This document shows positions 4,715-13,915 of a DNA stretch of 32,017 nucleotides, in pieces. The stretch's first letter is position 1, and every line of letters starts with the position of its first letter. The stretch covers positions 1 to 32,017 of the forward strand of contig JARIBS010000018.1 in assembly GCA_029257385.1 (NCBI GenBank), given 5' to 3'. This stretch comes from Thiorhodococcus sp. (lineage in GTDB: Bacteria > Pseudomonadota > Gammaproteobacteria > Chromatiales > Chromatiaceae). The translations under genes were made by a program, and so were the position numbers. The notes below the pieces were generated by a model. That model was not told the DNA's origin, did no database searches, and worked only from the letters and a program-made list of their open reading frames with translations.

Positions 4715-7159
4715 TCAGCTAGAGTAGAGCGCAGGCATCCCGCGCTTGGCTGGGGGGCTTGCGACCTGCCCCCTGGATGCAGGCTGCGCGGTCAGCGCCT
4801 TGTGGGGCGCGCTCGCGCTATCGGATAACCGATCCGCAAGCTGGAACATCGCCACCACCCGCGCGAGTGACTGCGCCTGCCCCTCAAGACTCTCGGCTGC
4901 AGCGGCCGATTGCTCGACCAGGGCGGCGTTTTGCTGGACGGCTTCATCCATCTGCGTGACCGCCTGCGCGACCTCGTCGATCCCCGTGCTCTGCTCACGC
5001 GAGGCGTCCGCGATCTCGGTGACCAGGGCGTTGACCTTCTGGAAACTGCTGACGACCTGATCCATCGCCACGCCGGACTGGGCCGCGAGCTGGGCACCAT
5101 GGTCGACCTTGTCCACGGACTCGGTGATCAAGGCGTTGATCTCCTTGGCCGCCTGGGCGCTGCGCTGGGCGAGATTCCTGACCTCGGCGGCGACCACCGC
5201 GAAGCCACGGCCTTGCTCGCCCGCTCGCGCCGCTTCCACGGCGGCATTGAGGGCGAGGATGTTGGTCTGGAAGGCAATACTGTCGATGACGCCGATAATG
5301 TCAGCAATCGTCTTGCTGGAGGTCTGGATCTCGCTCATGGTCGCGACGACCGCTGCGACGCTTTGCCCACCATTGCGAATGGTCTCATCGGCACCGCGGG
5401 CAAGCTCATTGGCCTGGGATGCATTGTGCGCATTCTGACGCACGGTGGCGTTGAGCTCTTCCATGCTGGAGGCGGTCTCCTCAAGACTGCTCGCCTGTGA
5501 CTCGGTGCGAGCGGACAGATCGCTGTTACCGGCGGCGATCTCTGCGGCGGCGGTGTTGATGGCTTCGGTGGCATCCTTGATCTGTCCGACGATCTCAGCG
5601 AGCTGATCGACCGTGGCATTGGTGTCGGTCTTGAGCTGGCCGAAGGTGCCGGTGTAGTCGGCGCTGATGCGTTGGGTCAGATCGCCATGCGAGATACCAT
5701 TGAGCACCCGCGCGAGATCGGTCAATCCAGAGGAGACGATCTCGACGAGCTGATTCATGCCCTCAGCAATCTGGCGTAGAAAACCCTGTTTTCCGGCAAG
5801 CTCGAGCCGCCGCGTGAAATCACCGGCTACGGCAGCGGAGAGCAGATCGGCCAATTCGCGCTCGGCCTTGATCTCGTCGGTGCGATCGGTCCATTCGAGC
5901 ACCGAACCCAGCGGCGCGCCCTGCTCGTCGAGCACCGGACTGGCCAGCAGACGGAAGATGCGCCCACCCAGTGAGATCTCGGTGGGCTGTATGCCGCTCG
6001 AACGCGCCAGTAGACCACCTGGCTGGATCTTATCCACGTCGAACCGCTCGACATCGAAGCCCACCAGATCGTCGGCGCGGAAACTTGGCAGATCCTTGCC
6101 GATCTCGTCTTCTGCGGCGTGCATCATCTGGGTGATCGCATCGTTTAAGTAGATGATCCGGCCCTCGGGGTCGGCAACCATCATATTGGTCGATGCCTTG
6201 TCCAGCGCAAACTTGATGCGCAGATTGGCGGCGGCAACCGTGCGTTCGGCCTCAATACGCTCACGCAGTTGACGCTGCATCGACTGCATGGCGCTCAGCA
6301 GACTGCTCGTGTCGCCCTTGATCAGGGCGATGTCCACGCTGAGATTGCCTCCGGCCACCGCGCTGACCACCTGTTTGGCGACCGCCGGCTCCCCGCCCAA
6401 TTGACGATGGATGCTGCGATAGACCATGAACAGAGCGGCCATGAGCGAGACCAGTGAGGCGACGATGATGCCCACGACGATGGCCTGCCAGCGTTTGTGC
6501 GCGGCGGTCGCGTCGGCGACGGCGGTTGCGGTGCGCTGGTCGAGCAGCACGAAGAACGCATCCACCGGCTCCATGATGCGCGCCTTTTCACTGTGATAGG
6601 CCGGCTCGTGCGTTAAGCGCAGTGCCAGCTCCCGGTTGAGCGTGCCCTGATTGGTGAAACCGCCCGCCGCGTCGGCGAACTGCCCCTTGACGGCGTTCAT
6701 CGCGATGGTTTCGTTCCTGACCAGGGCCTCCGATTTGGTCTGCGCCTCTTCGAGCTTGGCGAGTTCGGCTTTGGTGAATCTGGCACGCTCCATCAGCTCC
6801 AGGAGTGAAATCGCTGGGCCGTCCGGGCGCGGCTTGTCCACCCCGGCGGCCACGAAGTCCCAATAGATGCGCTGATAGTCTTGCGGACGCGGCTTCTCGC
6901 CATTGCGGATATCGATGATATCGGCGTACTGCTGCGCGTACTTCGGCTCTGCGGTCACGACATAGGTGCGCGCCAGGCGGGTGAGATCATCCGAGCTTTG
7001 CCGCAGCTCATCGGCTAGGAGATAGGAGTTATAGCGGGAGAGATGCGCCTGCGCGACCTGCTCGGAGGTTGCGTTGAGTTGCTGCAATGCCAGGAACAAC
7101 AGCAGCATGAGCAGTGAAATCGTGACGAATAGAGCGATGAAGAGCCGTTTGACTGACAT
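4715..7159 (-). CDS. Methyl-accepting chemotaxis protein with PAS domain
   Basis: An 814-residue chemoreceptor. ATG 7157-7159 is preferred; the frame extends to a GTG at 7240 but that would put charged residues ahead of the membrane segment. Layout: TM1 about 7-28, periplasmic part about 29-225, TM2 about 226-246, HAMP about 250-300, PAS about 313-425 ([15 protein letters not shown]), a second HAMP-like stretch about 440-520, and the signalling hairpin about 525-775 with the conserved tip [20 protein letters not shown] (628-647). It should control CheA kinase through CheW. No C-terminal NWETF-type tether is present; the tail is Ala/Pro/Ser-rich. No che genes are nearby, so it is an orphan receptor. 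Ligand unknown. Confidence 0.93.
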   Translation of the reverse strand: MSVKRLFIALFVTISLLMLLLFLALQQLNATSEQVAQAHLSRYNSYLLADELRQSSDDLTRLARTYVVTAEPKYAQQYADIIDIRNGEKPRPQDYQRIYWDFVAAGVDKPRPDGPAISLLELMERARFTKAELAKLEEAQTKSEALVRNETIAMNAVKGQFADAAGGFTNQGTLNRELALRLTHEPAYHSEKARIMEPVDAFFVLLDQRTATAVADATAAHKRWQAIVVGIIVASLVSLMAALFMVYRSIHRQLGGEPAVAKQVVSAVAGGNLSVDIALIKGDTSSLLSAMQSMQRQLRERIEAERTVAAANLRIKFALDKASTNMMVADPEGRIIYLNDAITQMMHAAEDEIGKDLPSFRADDLVGFDVERFDVDKIQPGGLLARSSGIQPTEISLGGRIFRLLASPVLDEQGAPLGSVLEWTDRTDEIKAERELADLLSAAVAGDFTRRLELAGKQGFLRQIAEGMNQLVEIVSSGLTDLARVLNGISHGDLTQRISADYTGTFGQLKTDTNATVDQLAEIVGQIKDATEAINTAAAEIAAGNSDLSARTESQASSLEETASSMEELNATVRQNAHNASQANELARGADETIRNGGQSVAAVVATMSEIQTSSKTIADIIGVIDSIAFQTNILALNAAVEAARAGEQGRGFAVVAAEVRNLAQRSAQAAKEINALITESVDKVDHGAQLAAQSGVAMDQVVSSFQKVNALVTEIADASREQSTGIDEVAQAVTQMDEAVQQNAALVEQSAAAAESLEGQAQSLARVVAMFQLADRLSDSASAPHKALTAQPASRGQVASPPAKRGMPALYSS

Positions 7160-7486
7160 GGTTCGAGCGTATCCTGAGATCGAGCTGCGAAATGCCCGCA
7201 CCCGAGCCTCAGCAAGCGCATGTTTCTTCAACAACTCCACGAGCTGAGGAAGAGGCCAAATGCAAGGAACTCAAGCTCGGACGCCGATGGTGATCCGAGT
7301 GACAGGGGCGGTCACCCTCAATGCTGGGGCGACTCTAGCTTTATCTTCGGAACGTATCTGTGCGGGAAATCACAGGCCCGAGGTGTGGCCGTATCACGAG
7401 AAGATCGCCAAGGCCGATGCACTACCGCGCGCGGGGCGGCCTCCTGGCCGCTGGCCCGCGAGAGCCTCGTATCTCGTGGATATCGC
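7160..7486. other. Intergenic gap, no feature recognised
   Basis: These 327 bp separate the chemoreceptor and STAS genes, both on the minus strand. I see no credible gene, repeat or strong terminator. An AGGA lies 12 bp upstream of the chemoreceptor ATG. Confidence 0.5.
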
Positions 7487-7822
7487 TCAGTAGGCTTGGG
7501 AGGCCATTGCTGAGTCTTGCGGTACAACGCTCAGGACGTTGCCCATGATGCGGGGAATGCGTTGCAGGATTTCGGGGCGATCGCTGAGGATCACCACGGT
7601 CGCGCCGATGCGCTTTAGACGCTCGTTGAGCAGCCACAGCATCGCGATGCCGGAGTCAAACACACGTTCGAGTCCGGTCAGGTCCATGATGCAGGTTCTG
7701 AGCGTGGGCGGAATCACAGCAAACAGTTGGCACACCTCCTCGGTAATCGTCAGGTCGAGATCGCCATAAAAGCACAGATCGAGTCTGTCCTCACTTGCAA
7801 TGAATGATGTAATCATCGACAT
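7487..7822 (-). CDS. Single-domain STAS protein (anti-sigma factor antagonist-like)
   Basis: A 111-residue protein made of one STAS domain. Of several ATGs, 7820-7822 is chosen because GGAGG ends 9 bp upstream; the ATG at 7829-7831 directly abuts that site. The pattern fits: a strand at DRLDLCFYGDLDLTI, the CIMDLTGLERVFDSGIAML segment carrying the serine that is phosphorylated in SpoIIAA-like proteins, and the helix WLLNERLKRIGA. Such proteins act as phosphorylation-controlled partner switches. No anti-sigma kinase is adjacent. It lies between an HD-GYP phosphodiesterase gene and a chemoreceptor gene, which suggests a signalling role. Confidence 0.8.
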   Translation of the reverse strand: MSMITSFIASEDRLDLCFYGDLDLTITEEVCQLFAVIPPTLRTCIMDLTGLERVFDSGIAMLWLLNERLKRIGATVVILSDRPEILQRIPRIMGNVLSVVPQDSAMASQAY

Positions 7823-8124
7823 AATAGTCATCCTCCAGTAGAGCGCCGCCAGCCAGTGCGAGTCGTGGCATGCGCATTCGGCCTCTTCTCAGTGATCAGT
7901 AAGTCCGGTAACCGGCTGATAACACCTTGCGGACCTTTTAACCGGGATTCCCCAGCTTAATAGTGGGAAATTATTTTCTCGTATCAAACGAGAGTCGCAT
8001 TCCCACTAGGCCCTAAGTGTAGCCAGTTTGCCGCTTTAGCCTAGTCCGTAGGATTACTTAAGCATGGCACGCGCATGCTCGGTAAGCTGGCAAGCGCTTG
8101 TTGCGCTTTCTTTTCAAGGTGCGG
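7823..8124. other. Intergenic gap of about 300 bp between STAS and HD-GYP genes
   Basis: No coding frame is convincing here. It holds the STAS ribosome site (ggagg), the nested hairpin at 7961-8008 and a short inverted repeat AGCATG-gcacgcg-CATGCT at 8061-8079 near the HD-GYP stop, which may help end that transcript. Confidence 0.55.
7961..8008. other. Symmetrical nested hairpin in the STAS/HD-GYP gap
   Basis: An outer 9-bp stem TAGTGGGAA (7961-7969) pairs with TTCCCACTA (8000-8008). An inner 6-bp stem TCTCGT (7977-7982) pairs with ACGAGA (7988-7993) around the loop ATCAA. The two are separated by internal loops of 7 and 6 nt. It sits about 140 bp upstream of the STAS start and about 120 bp downstream of the HD-GYP stop. 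There is no T run on either side, so an RNA element or protein-binding site is as likely as a terminator. Confidence 0.55.
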
Positions 8125-9369
8125 CTAGGATGGGAGCTGAAGAACTGCGGCCGGGTCGATCTTCCAGCGCTTTGGGGATTCGGCATTGAGGATGCGCTCT
8201 TCCGAGCCCTTCCCCAGACACGAGAGATCGATATTCTGAACCCTCAGATAGCGACGTTGGTTGGCGTTCATGACGACGCGCACGACCGGATAGAAAGACC
8301 CCTTGCGTCCAGACTCGACCACTACGCCGAGACGATCGCTGCGCAGGCGCACCAAGGTACCGACCGGATAGATGCCCACGCAGCGGATGAACTGCTGGAC
8401 GAGATCGGCATTGAAGTGATGGCTGCTCCATTCGAGCAGCTTGCGCAGCGCCTCATGCGGCTCAAGCGCCTTGTTGTAGACGCGATCGGAGGTGATGGCG
8501 TCATAAACGTCGACGATCGCCGCCATTTGGCCATACCGGGTGATTTCATGACCTGCTCTTTGATGGGGGTAGCCACTGCCATCCATGCGCTCGTGGTGCT
8601 CGGCGACAATCGCCAGCGCGACCTTGGGGATACCGGGGATCTTAGACAGAATGCGGAAGCCGTCGGCGACATGTTTACGCATGAGCGCAACTTCATCAAC
8701 GGTGAGCTGGCCTGGCTTGTTGAGAATGGACGCTGGCAGGAGCGTCTTGCCGACATCATGGAGCAGCGCCCCAATGGCGATGTCATGGACGACGGACCGA
8801 TCGAGTTCAAGCGTGCGCGCAAAAGCGATCATGAGTGTAGCGACGTTGACCGCGTGCTCGAGTTGATAACGTCCCACACGGCGGACCCGCGAGAGTGCCA
8901 TCAGCGCGTCCTGATTGCGAAACACCGAATTAACCATGTCCTCGGTCAGTGGGGCGATGTGCTCCAGACCGATCGAGCGGCCGAGCCGCAGATCTTCGCT
9001 CAGACTGCTCATTAGCCCGAGCGCCTCGTTGTGGATGCGTCTGGCCTGAACGCGCTCCTCGGCCAGCGAGACGCCCCGCGCTTGGCCTGGGCCATCGTCG
9101 GCGACGACCAATAGATCCTGCTCCAGCGCCTGAATGACCTCCTGCTGCGTGGGCGCCGACAAGACATCGAGTCCCCGTTCGGTGTCATCGAGTCCCCGCT
9201 CGGTGTCGATGTAGAGTTCACGCACCCCGAGATCACGGAGTCTATGGAGCTGCGCATCGCCTTTGATGAGAAACCGGTTGCGCAGAAAACCGTGCTCCAT
9301 CCAGCCGCAGTTGAGGTCGTGCACGAACATACCGATTTGGAGCTGACCGAGCGCGACCTTTTTGATCAT
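8125..9369 (-). CDS. HD-GYP cyclic-di-GMP phosphodiesterase with N-terminal DUF3391
   Basis: A 414-residue protein. ATG 9367-9369 overlaps the recN TGA (ATGA), so translation is coupled. The N-terminal part (about 1-130) resembles DUF3391, which commonly precedes HD-GYP domains. The HD-GYP core follows: EHAVNVATLM (about 171), LLHDVGKTLLP (HD at 204-205), EHHERMDGSGYP (HH at 258-259, GYP at 266-268) and DVYDAITSDRVY. All metal ligands and the GYP motif appear intact, predicting hydrolysis of c-di-GMP. Residues 55-68 are a tandem DTERGLD duplication, encoded by two 21-bp units at 9166-9207. It has no receiver domain, so its input is unclear. Confidence 0.93.
   Translation of the reverse strand: MIKKVALGQLQIGMFVHDLNCGWMEHGFLRNRFLIKGDAQLHRLRDLGVRELYIDTERGLDDTERGLDVLSAPTQQEVIQALEQDLLVVADDGPGQARGVSLAEERVQARRIHNEALGLMSSLSEDLRLGRSIGLEHIAPLTEDMVNSVFRNQDALMALSRVRRVGRYQLEHAVNVATLMIAFARTLELDRSVVHDIAIGALLHDVGKTLLPASILNKPGQLTVDEVALMRKHVADGFRILSKIPGIPKVALAIVAEHHERMDGSGYPHQRAGHEITRYGQMAAIVDVYDAITSDRVYNKALEPHEALRKLLEWSSHHFNADLVQQFIRCVGIYPVGTLVRLRSDRLGVVVESGRKGSFYPVVRVVMNANQRRYLRVQNIDLSCLGKGSEERILNAESPKRWKIDPAAVLQLPS
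9166..9207 (-). repeat. 21-bp tandem duplication inside the HD-GYP gene
   Basis: Two adjacent 21-bp units (9166-9186 and 9187-9207) differ at one position and encode DTERGLD twice. The frame is kept. It looks like a recent in-frame duplication within the N-terminal domain. Confidence 0.9.
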
Positions 9370-11033
9370 CCCGACCAACCGAGCATTTCGCCTGCGTGCG
9401 CGCGGGTTCTGGCGGTGATCTCGGTTCCGCCCAGCATACGAGCGATTTCATCGACTCTCGCTGTATCGTTCAACGCCTCGATGCGGGCATGCGTCTGACC
9501 ATCAATGGTCTCTTTGCGCACACGCAACTGCTGATGCGCCTGGGCCGCGACCTGAGGCAGATGTGTCACGCAGAGCACCTGGCGCGTCTCACCCAGACGA
9601 CGCAGCAAGCGCCCGACGATCTCAGCAACCGCGCCGCCGATACCGACGTCGACCTCGTCAAAGACCAACGTCGGCACGTTGGCATATTGCGTGGTCGCAA
9701 CTTGGATGGCCAGACTGATCCGGGAGAGTTCTCCGCCAGAGGCGACTTTGGCCAGCGGCTGAACGGGCTGACCCGGATTGGCGCTGACGAGAAAGTCAAT
9801 CCGCTCCAGACCGCCCGCACCGATACGCGTCTCGGCAAGCGGCTCGCAGTCAACACTAAAGCGCCCCCCGCCCATCCCGAGCGTTTGCATCGCCTGCGTG
9901 ACCGTATCAGACAGACGCTGGGCCGCTGCGACGCGCTGGGTTGTGAGCTGGGTTGCATGGGTCATGAAGCCCTGCCAGGCACCGGCGCGGCGTTCACGCA
10001 CGTCGTCCAGGGTCACATCGACCTGCTCCAGGGCGGTCAGTTCGGATTGGCGTCGCGCCAAGAGCTCGGGGAGTTGGGTCGGGGAAACACGGTATTTACG
10101 CGCCAGATCATGCACCTGGACGATGCGCGCCTCGACCTGTGCAAGGGCTGCGGGATCAAGCTCCAATCCATCGAGATAGTGGCGCAGACCGGCCGCGGCC
10201 TCGCCGATATGAATGACTGCGGTGTCGAGCAGGTCGCGACTCTCGCCGAGCTCTGAGTCAATCTTAGCCAGATCGCCAACCGTATTGGCTGCCGAGCGCA
10301 GTTGATCGGCAATGGATGGCTCACCCTCGGACAATAGCTGCAGGGTGTGTCCGACGCTCTCTTGCAGATGGCCAAGGTGGCTGAGGCGACGCTGTTCCTG
10401 GTCGAACTGCTCGATGTCGGTGGCCGTCATCGCAAGCGCCTCAAGCTCCTCGGTCTGAAAGCGCAGCAGATCGAGCCGGGCGGCACGCTCCTGACTGGCC
10501 GATTCCAGCTCGGTGAGTTGTTGATCGAGCGCTCGGAAGGCACGAAAGGCCATCGCGGTCGCTTCCGCCACTGGCAGGTGGGCGCCGTAGGCGTCGAGCA
10601 AATCGCGTTGAACGTTGGCACGCAGCAACGATTGGTGGGCGTGCTGACCGTGGATATCGACCAGCAGGTCACCCAGCGCCCGCAACTGGCTGCCGGTGAC
10701 CGGACGGCCATTGATGAAGGCGCGCGAACGGCCCTCGCGCACGATCAGACGGCGGATGATACAGAGCCCATCGTCATCGAGCGCCTGCTCCACCAGCCAG
10801 TCACGGGCAGCGGGTACCGTGTCGAAATCCAGGGTGCCGACGATCTCTGCACGCGCCGAGCCGACCCGAATCAGCGATACATCGGCCTTATCCCCCAGCA
10901 CCAGCCCAAGCGCGTCGATGAGAATCGATTTGCCCGCGCCGGTCTCGCCGGTCAGCGCAGTCATGCCACCGTGACACTCCAGTTCGAGATGGCTGACGAT
11001 AGCCAGGTCATGAACCTGGAGATGGGTCAGCAT
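9366..11033 (-). CDS. recN: DNA repair protein RecN
   Basis: A 555-residue SMC-like ATPase of recombinational double-strand-break repair, normal in length. The Walker A motif GETGAGKS lies at about 29-36, coiled-coil arms occupy the middle (about 150-370), and the ABC signature VASGGELSRISLA and Walker B PTLVFDEVDVGIGG lie near the C-terminus. The start ATG (11031-11033) lies inside the last codons of the NAD kinase gene, and the stop overlaps the HD-GYP start, so nadK-recN-HD-GYP reads as one operon. No LexA box was noticed before the overlapping start, unlike the SOS-controlled recN of E. coli. Confidence 0.97.
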   Translation of the reverse strand: MLTHLQVHDLAIVSHLELECHGGMTALTGETGAGKSILIDALGLVLGDKADVSLIRVGSARAEIVGTLDFDTVPAARDWLVEQALDDDGLCIIRRLIVREGRSRAFINGRPVTGSQLRALGDLLVDIHGQHAHQSLLRANVQRDLLDAYGAHLPVAEATAMAFRAFRALDQQLTELESASQERAARLDLLRFQTEELEALAMTATDIEQFDQEQRRLSHLGHLQESVGHTLQLLSEGEPSIADQLRSAANTVGDLAKIDSELGESRDLLDTAVIHIGEAAAGLRHYLDGLELDPAALAQVEARIVQVHDLARKYRVSPTQLPELLARRQSELTALEQVDVTLDDVRERRAGAWQGFMTHATQLTTQRVAAAQRLSDTVTQAMQTLGMGGGRFSVDCEPLAETRIGAGGLERIDFLVSANPGQPVQPLAKVASGGELSRISLAIQVATTQYANVPTLVFDEVDVGIGGAVAEIVGRLLRRLGETRQVLCVTHLPQVAAQAHQQLRVRKETIDGQTHARIEALNDTARVDEIARMLGGTEITARTRAHAGEMLGWSG

Positions 11034-11929
11034 GACGAGGCGGTCCGCATCGCGTTGTAGCCGCCCCAGCGCAGCTTGGCGCGCAGGATCTGGTAATGGT
11101 CATGCCCCTTGGGGTGGAGTAGTCTGACCCGATCTGGGTGGCGCGTAATCAGCACGCGCTCGCCGGCGGTAAGGCGCAAGTCGGTCTGACCGTCACAGGT
11201 CACCTGAACGTGGCGGCGATCCTGCTCGCGCACCCGCACTTCGATCTGATCGTCGCCGGGCACCACGAGCGGGCGATTGCTGAGGTCGTGTGGGCAGATG
11301 GGCACAAGCAAGATGGCGTCCAACGCTGGATCGACCAGCGGACCACCACCAGAGAGCGCATAGGCCGTGGAGCCAGTCGGTGTGGAGACGATCAGCCCAT
11401 CCGAGCGTTGGGCGTTGACGAACACACCATTGATGTAGGTTTCAAACTCAATCATCCGGGCTGGATTGCGTTTGTGGATCACGACGTCGTTGAGCGCGGT
11501 CTGGACATGGATGGTCGCGGCGTCTTCGATAATCCGCGCGCTCAGCATCGAGCGGCTGTCGGAGTCGAAGTCGCCGACGAGGATCTGATCGACGCCGGAC
11601 TCGATGTCGTCGGGCGACATATCCACCAGAAAGCCTAACCGCCCTAAGTTGATGCCGAGCAGAGGGACGCCGAAGGGTGCCGCGTTGCGCGCCGCATGCA
11701 GCAGCGTGCCGTCGCCGCCGACCACGATGATGAGGTCGCAGCGTGCACCCATTGCATCAAGGGTTTCGGCCACGCCCACACTGGCGCCAAGCAGGTTGGC
11801 GCTCTCGGTGTCGAGCACCACGGCGAGCTGACGTGCACGCAAATGCGCATGCAACCTGTGTAAGGTGGCGTAGACGTGTTCGGGATCACCTTGCTTGGCA
11901 ATAATGCCGACGGTCGAAAATGGCGGCAT
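11027..11929 (-). CDS. nadK: NAD kinase
   Basis: A 300-residue ATP-NAD kinase that makes NADP+ in the cytoplasm. The GGDGT motif is at 71-75, followed by LGINLGRLGFL, the NDVVIHK segment (about 146) and the glycine-rich SDGLIVSTPTGSTAYALSGG site. Length and motifs are normal. The stop overlaps the recN start by 7 bp, the nadK-recN pairing common in gammaproteobacteria. Upstream (11930-12117) there is no gene; the previous gene, malQ, runs in the same direction. Confidence 0.97.
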   Translation of the reverse strand: MPPFSTVGIIAKQGDPEHVYATLHRLHAHLRARQLAVVLDTESANLLGASVGVAETLDAMGARCDLIIVVGGDGTLLHAARNAAPFGVPLLGINLGRLGFLVDMSPDDIESGVDQILVGDFDSDSRSMLSARIIEDAATIHVQTALNDVVIHKRNPARMIEFETYINGVFVNAQRSDGLIVSTPTGSTAYALSGGGPLVDPALDAILLVPICPHDLSNRPLVVPGDDQIEVRVREQDRRHVQVTCDGQTDLRLTAGERVLITRHPDRVRLLHPKGHDHYQILRAKLRWGGYNAMRTASSC

Positions 11930-12117
11930 GGGTCTCTATCGGTTGGAGAAAGGGCAACGGCCTAACGCGATCAACGTTAGCATGGGCCGCTAAAGGCGCC
12001 AATACCATACCACTCGGATGCTTGGCTTTCCTCGGCTTCGATGTGAGCAATCCCGCACTTCAGGGCGAGTCAACTTAAAGGTCGCAGAGTCAGCGAACGT
12101 GCGACCGGCATGTGGTG

Positions 12118-13632
12118 CTATTGGCGGGCATGGGGCGAACGCCCGTAGAGACGGCTGAGGGCATGAAGCCGCGCGGCGGCGGTCTCGGTGAGCATCTCCT
12201 CGCGGTAGCGCCACTCCCAGTTGCCCTCACGCGTGCCAGGGCGATTCATGCAGGCATCTGACCCCAATCCAAGCACGTCCTGCATGGGAAACAGTGCCAT
12301 GCCCGCGCACGAGGCGAGCGCCGAGCGGATGAAGTCCCAGTGGATCTCTCGTCCGTCGCTGTTGAGATAAGCCAGTGTATTGCGCCGCAGGCTCTCGTGT
12401 TTGCTGTCCCACCATCCGCGCACCGTATTGTTGTCATGGGTGCCGGTATAGACCGCTTGGCGTTGGCGGTTATTGTGCGGGAGAAAGCCGGAGCGGCCGA
12501 AACCGTCCTCGAGATCCTCGAAACCGAATTGCAGCACCGCCATGCCGGGCAGACGCAGGGCGTCGCGCAACGTCTCGACGTCCTCGGTGATGACGCCGAG
12601 ATCCTCGGCGATCAGCGGCAGATCGCCCCCGAGTGCGGCGCGCAAAGCCTCAAACAACGCCATCCCCGGACCGGGAACCCAACGGCCGTTGATCGCGGTC
12701 TCCTCGCTGGCGGGGATCTCCCAGAAGGCGGCGAAGCCGCGAAAATGATCGATGCGCACCAGATCCACCATCTCGAGGATCCGCCTCAGACGCTCAACCC
12801 AGAAACGGTAGCCGTCCTCTGCCAGCGCCGTCCAGCGATAGAGCGGATTGCCCCAGCGCTGTCCCGTGGCGCTGAAATAGTCGGGCGGTACACCGGCGAC
12901 GACCTTTTGAGCACCCTGCCCGTCGAGCTCGAACCACTCTGGGTGGGTCCAGACCTCGCTGGAATCGTGAGCGACGAAGATGGGGATGTCGCCGATCAGG
13001 TGGACCCCGCGCGCCCTGGCATAAGCACGCAGGTTCGCCCATTGCCGAAAAAAAACGTATTGGATGAAGCGCTTTAGGTCAAGCGCGCCTTGGTGAGCCT
13101 GCGACCAATCGGTGAGCGTGGCCGAATCTCGCAGCGCGAACGCCGGCGCCCAGTGCGTCCATGGGCGCATATCATGCTGCGCCTTCAAGGCGTGGTAGAG
13201 CACGTAGTCATCAAGCCAAAAGCCATGGGTTTTGCAAAAGCGGGCGAAATCCGCGTGCTCGGCCTGCGTGGCCTTGGCCTCAAAGCCCGCCATCGCCCGC
13301 ACCAAAAGTGCGTGCTTCCAGGGCGCCACCCTCCCGAAGTCGACATGATCGGCGGGGAAATCCGGCGGCTGCGCGAGGTCCGAGGCGTCCAACCAACCGG
13401 CTTCACACAGCAGCTCGGGGCTGATCAGCAGTGGATTGGCTGCGAACGACGAGGTGCACTGGTACGGCGAGTTTCCATAGCCGGTCGGCCCAAGCGGCAG
13501 CATCTGCCATAGCCCTTGACCCGCCGTGGCGAGAAAGTCGACAAACTGGTATGCCGAAGGGCCAAGATCGCCGATCCCGTAAGGACCGGGCAAGGAGGTT
13601 GGATGGAGCAGAATGCCGCTGGAGCGATGCAT
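12118..13632 (-). CDS. malQ: 4-alpha-glucanotransferase (amylomaltase)
   Basis: A 504-residue GH77 enzyme. ATG 13630-13632 gives the usual start MHRSSGILLHPTSLPGPYG; GGAG lies about 11 bp upstream, and the longer frame adds a stretch not expected in the family. Family landmarks are present: LGPTGYGNSPYQ near the N-terminus, VRIDHFRGF (nucleophile Asp), LIAEDLG (acid/base Glu) and GTHDNNTVRGWW (third catalytic Asp). It transfers alpha-1,4-glucan segments between maltodextrins in glycogen breakdown or cycling. No other glycogen genes are in the window, so it seems to stand alone. Confidence 0.96.
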   Translation of the reverse strand: MHRSSGILLHPTSLPGPYGIGDLGPSAYQFVDFLATAGQGLWQMLPLGPTGYGNSPYQCTSSFAANPLLISPELLCEAGWLDASDLAQPPDFPADHVDFGRVAPWKHALLVRAMAGFEAKATQAEHADFARFCKTHGFWLDDYVLYHALKAQHDMRPWTHWAPAFALRDSATLTDWSQAHQGALDLKRFIQYVFFRQWANLRAYARARGVHLIGDIPIFVAHDSSEVWTHPEWFELDGQGAQKVVAGVPPDYFSATGQRWGNPLYRWTALAEDGYRFWVERLRRILEMVDLVRIDHFRGFAAFWEIPASEETAINGRWVPGPGMALFEALRAALGGDLPLIAEDLGVITEDVETLRDALRLPGMAVLQFGFEDLEDGFGRSGFLPHNNRQRQAVYTGTHDNNTVRGWWDSKHESLRRNTLAYLNSDGREIHWDFIRSALASCAGMALFPMQDVLGLGSDACMNRPGTREGNWEWRYREEMLTETAAARLHALSRLYGRSPHARQ

Positions 13633-13827
13633 GAACAGGAGATCTCCGATCGGGACTCGGACAATAAAAGCAGGCAGTCTAACCAAAGCGCTGTAAAAAG
13701 CTCTCGCGGAAATACACTGACGCCGATTGGCTTGAAATAGACACTTTCGTGACAGTGCATCATTGCATGCTGGCGCGATACATGCCTCTCAATCTAGGGG
13801 TGCGATTGAAACTGATGTGGTGCTGCT

Positions 13828-13879
13828 TTCCAAGTCACTGGGCGCAGAGCGCCAAGAAAGACGTCGCACCGCATGAGCG
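13828..13879. repeat. Dispersed intergenic repeat, copy B
   Basis: The sequence gggcgcagagcgccaagaa, then agacgtcgcaccgca, matches copy A at about 1402-1449 with scattered changes and a 3-bp gap. It lies immediately upstream of the gene remnant. Confidence 0.6.
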
Positions 13880-13915
13880 CTCACGCGACCACATCAGTTT
13901 GGATCGCACCCGGCG

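Noticed and set aside
4455-4727. A 90-codon plus-strand frame in the gap after the RES/Xre operon
   Set aside because: No ribosome site; it runs through 7-bp repeats and a hairpin and has no recognisable protein character.
7160-7240. Upstream GTG start for the chemoreceptor at 7240
   Set aside because: It would add 27 residues before the first membrane helix, and no ribosome site is evident at that GTG.
8098-9015. A long open frame (305 codons) on the plus strand
   Set aside because: It is the mirror of the HD-GYP gene, which has complete catalytic motifs; the plus-strand translation shows no family features.
9396-10256. A long plus-strand frame (286 codons)
   Set aside because: It lies opposite recN, whose motifs and length are complete.
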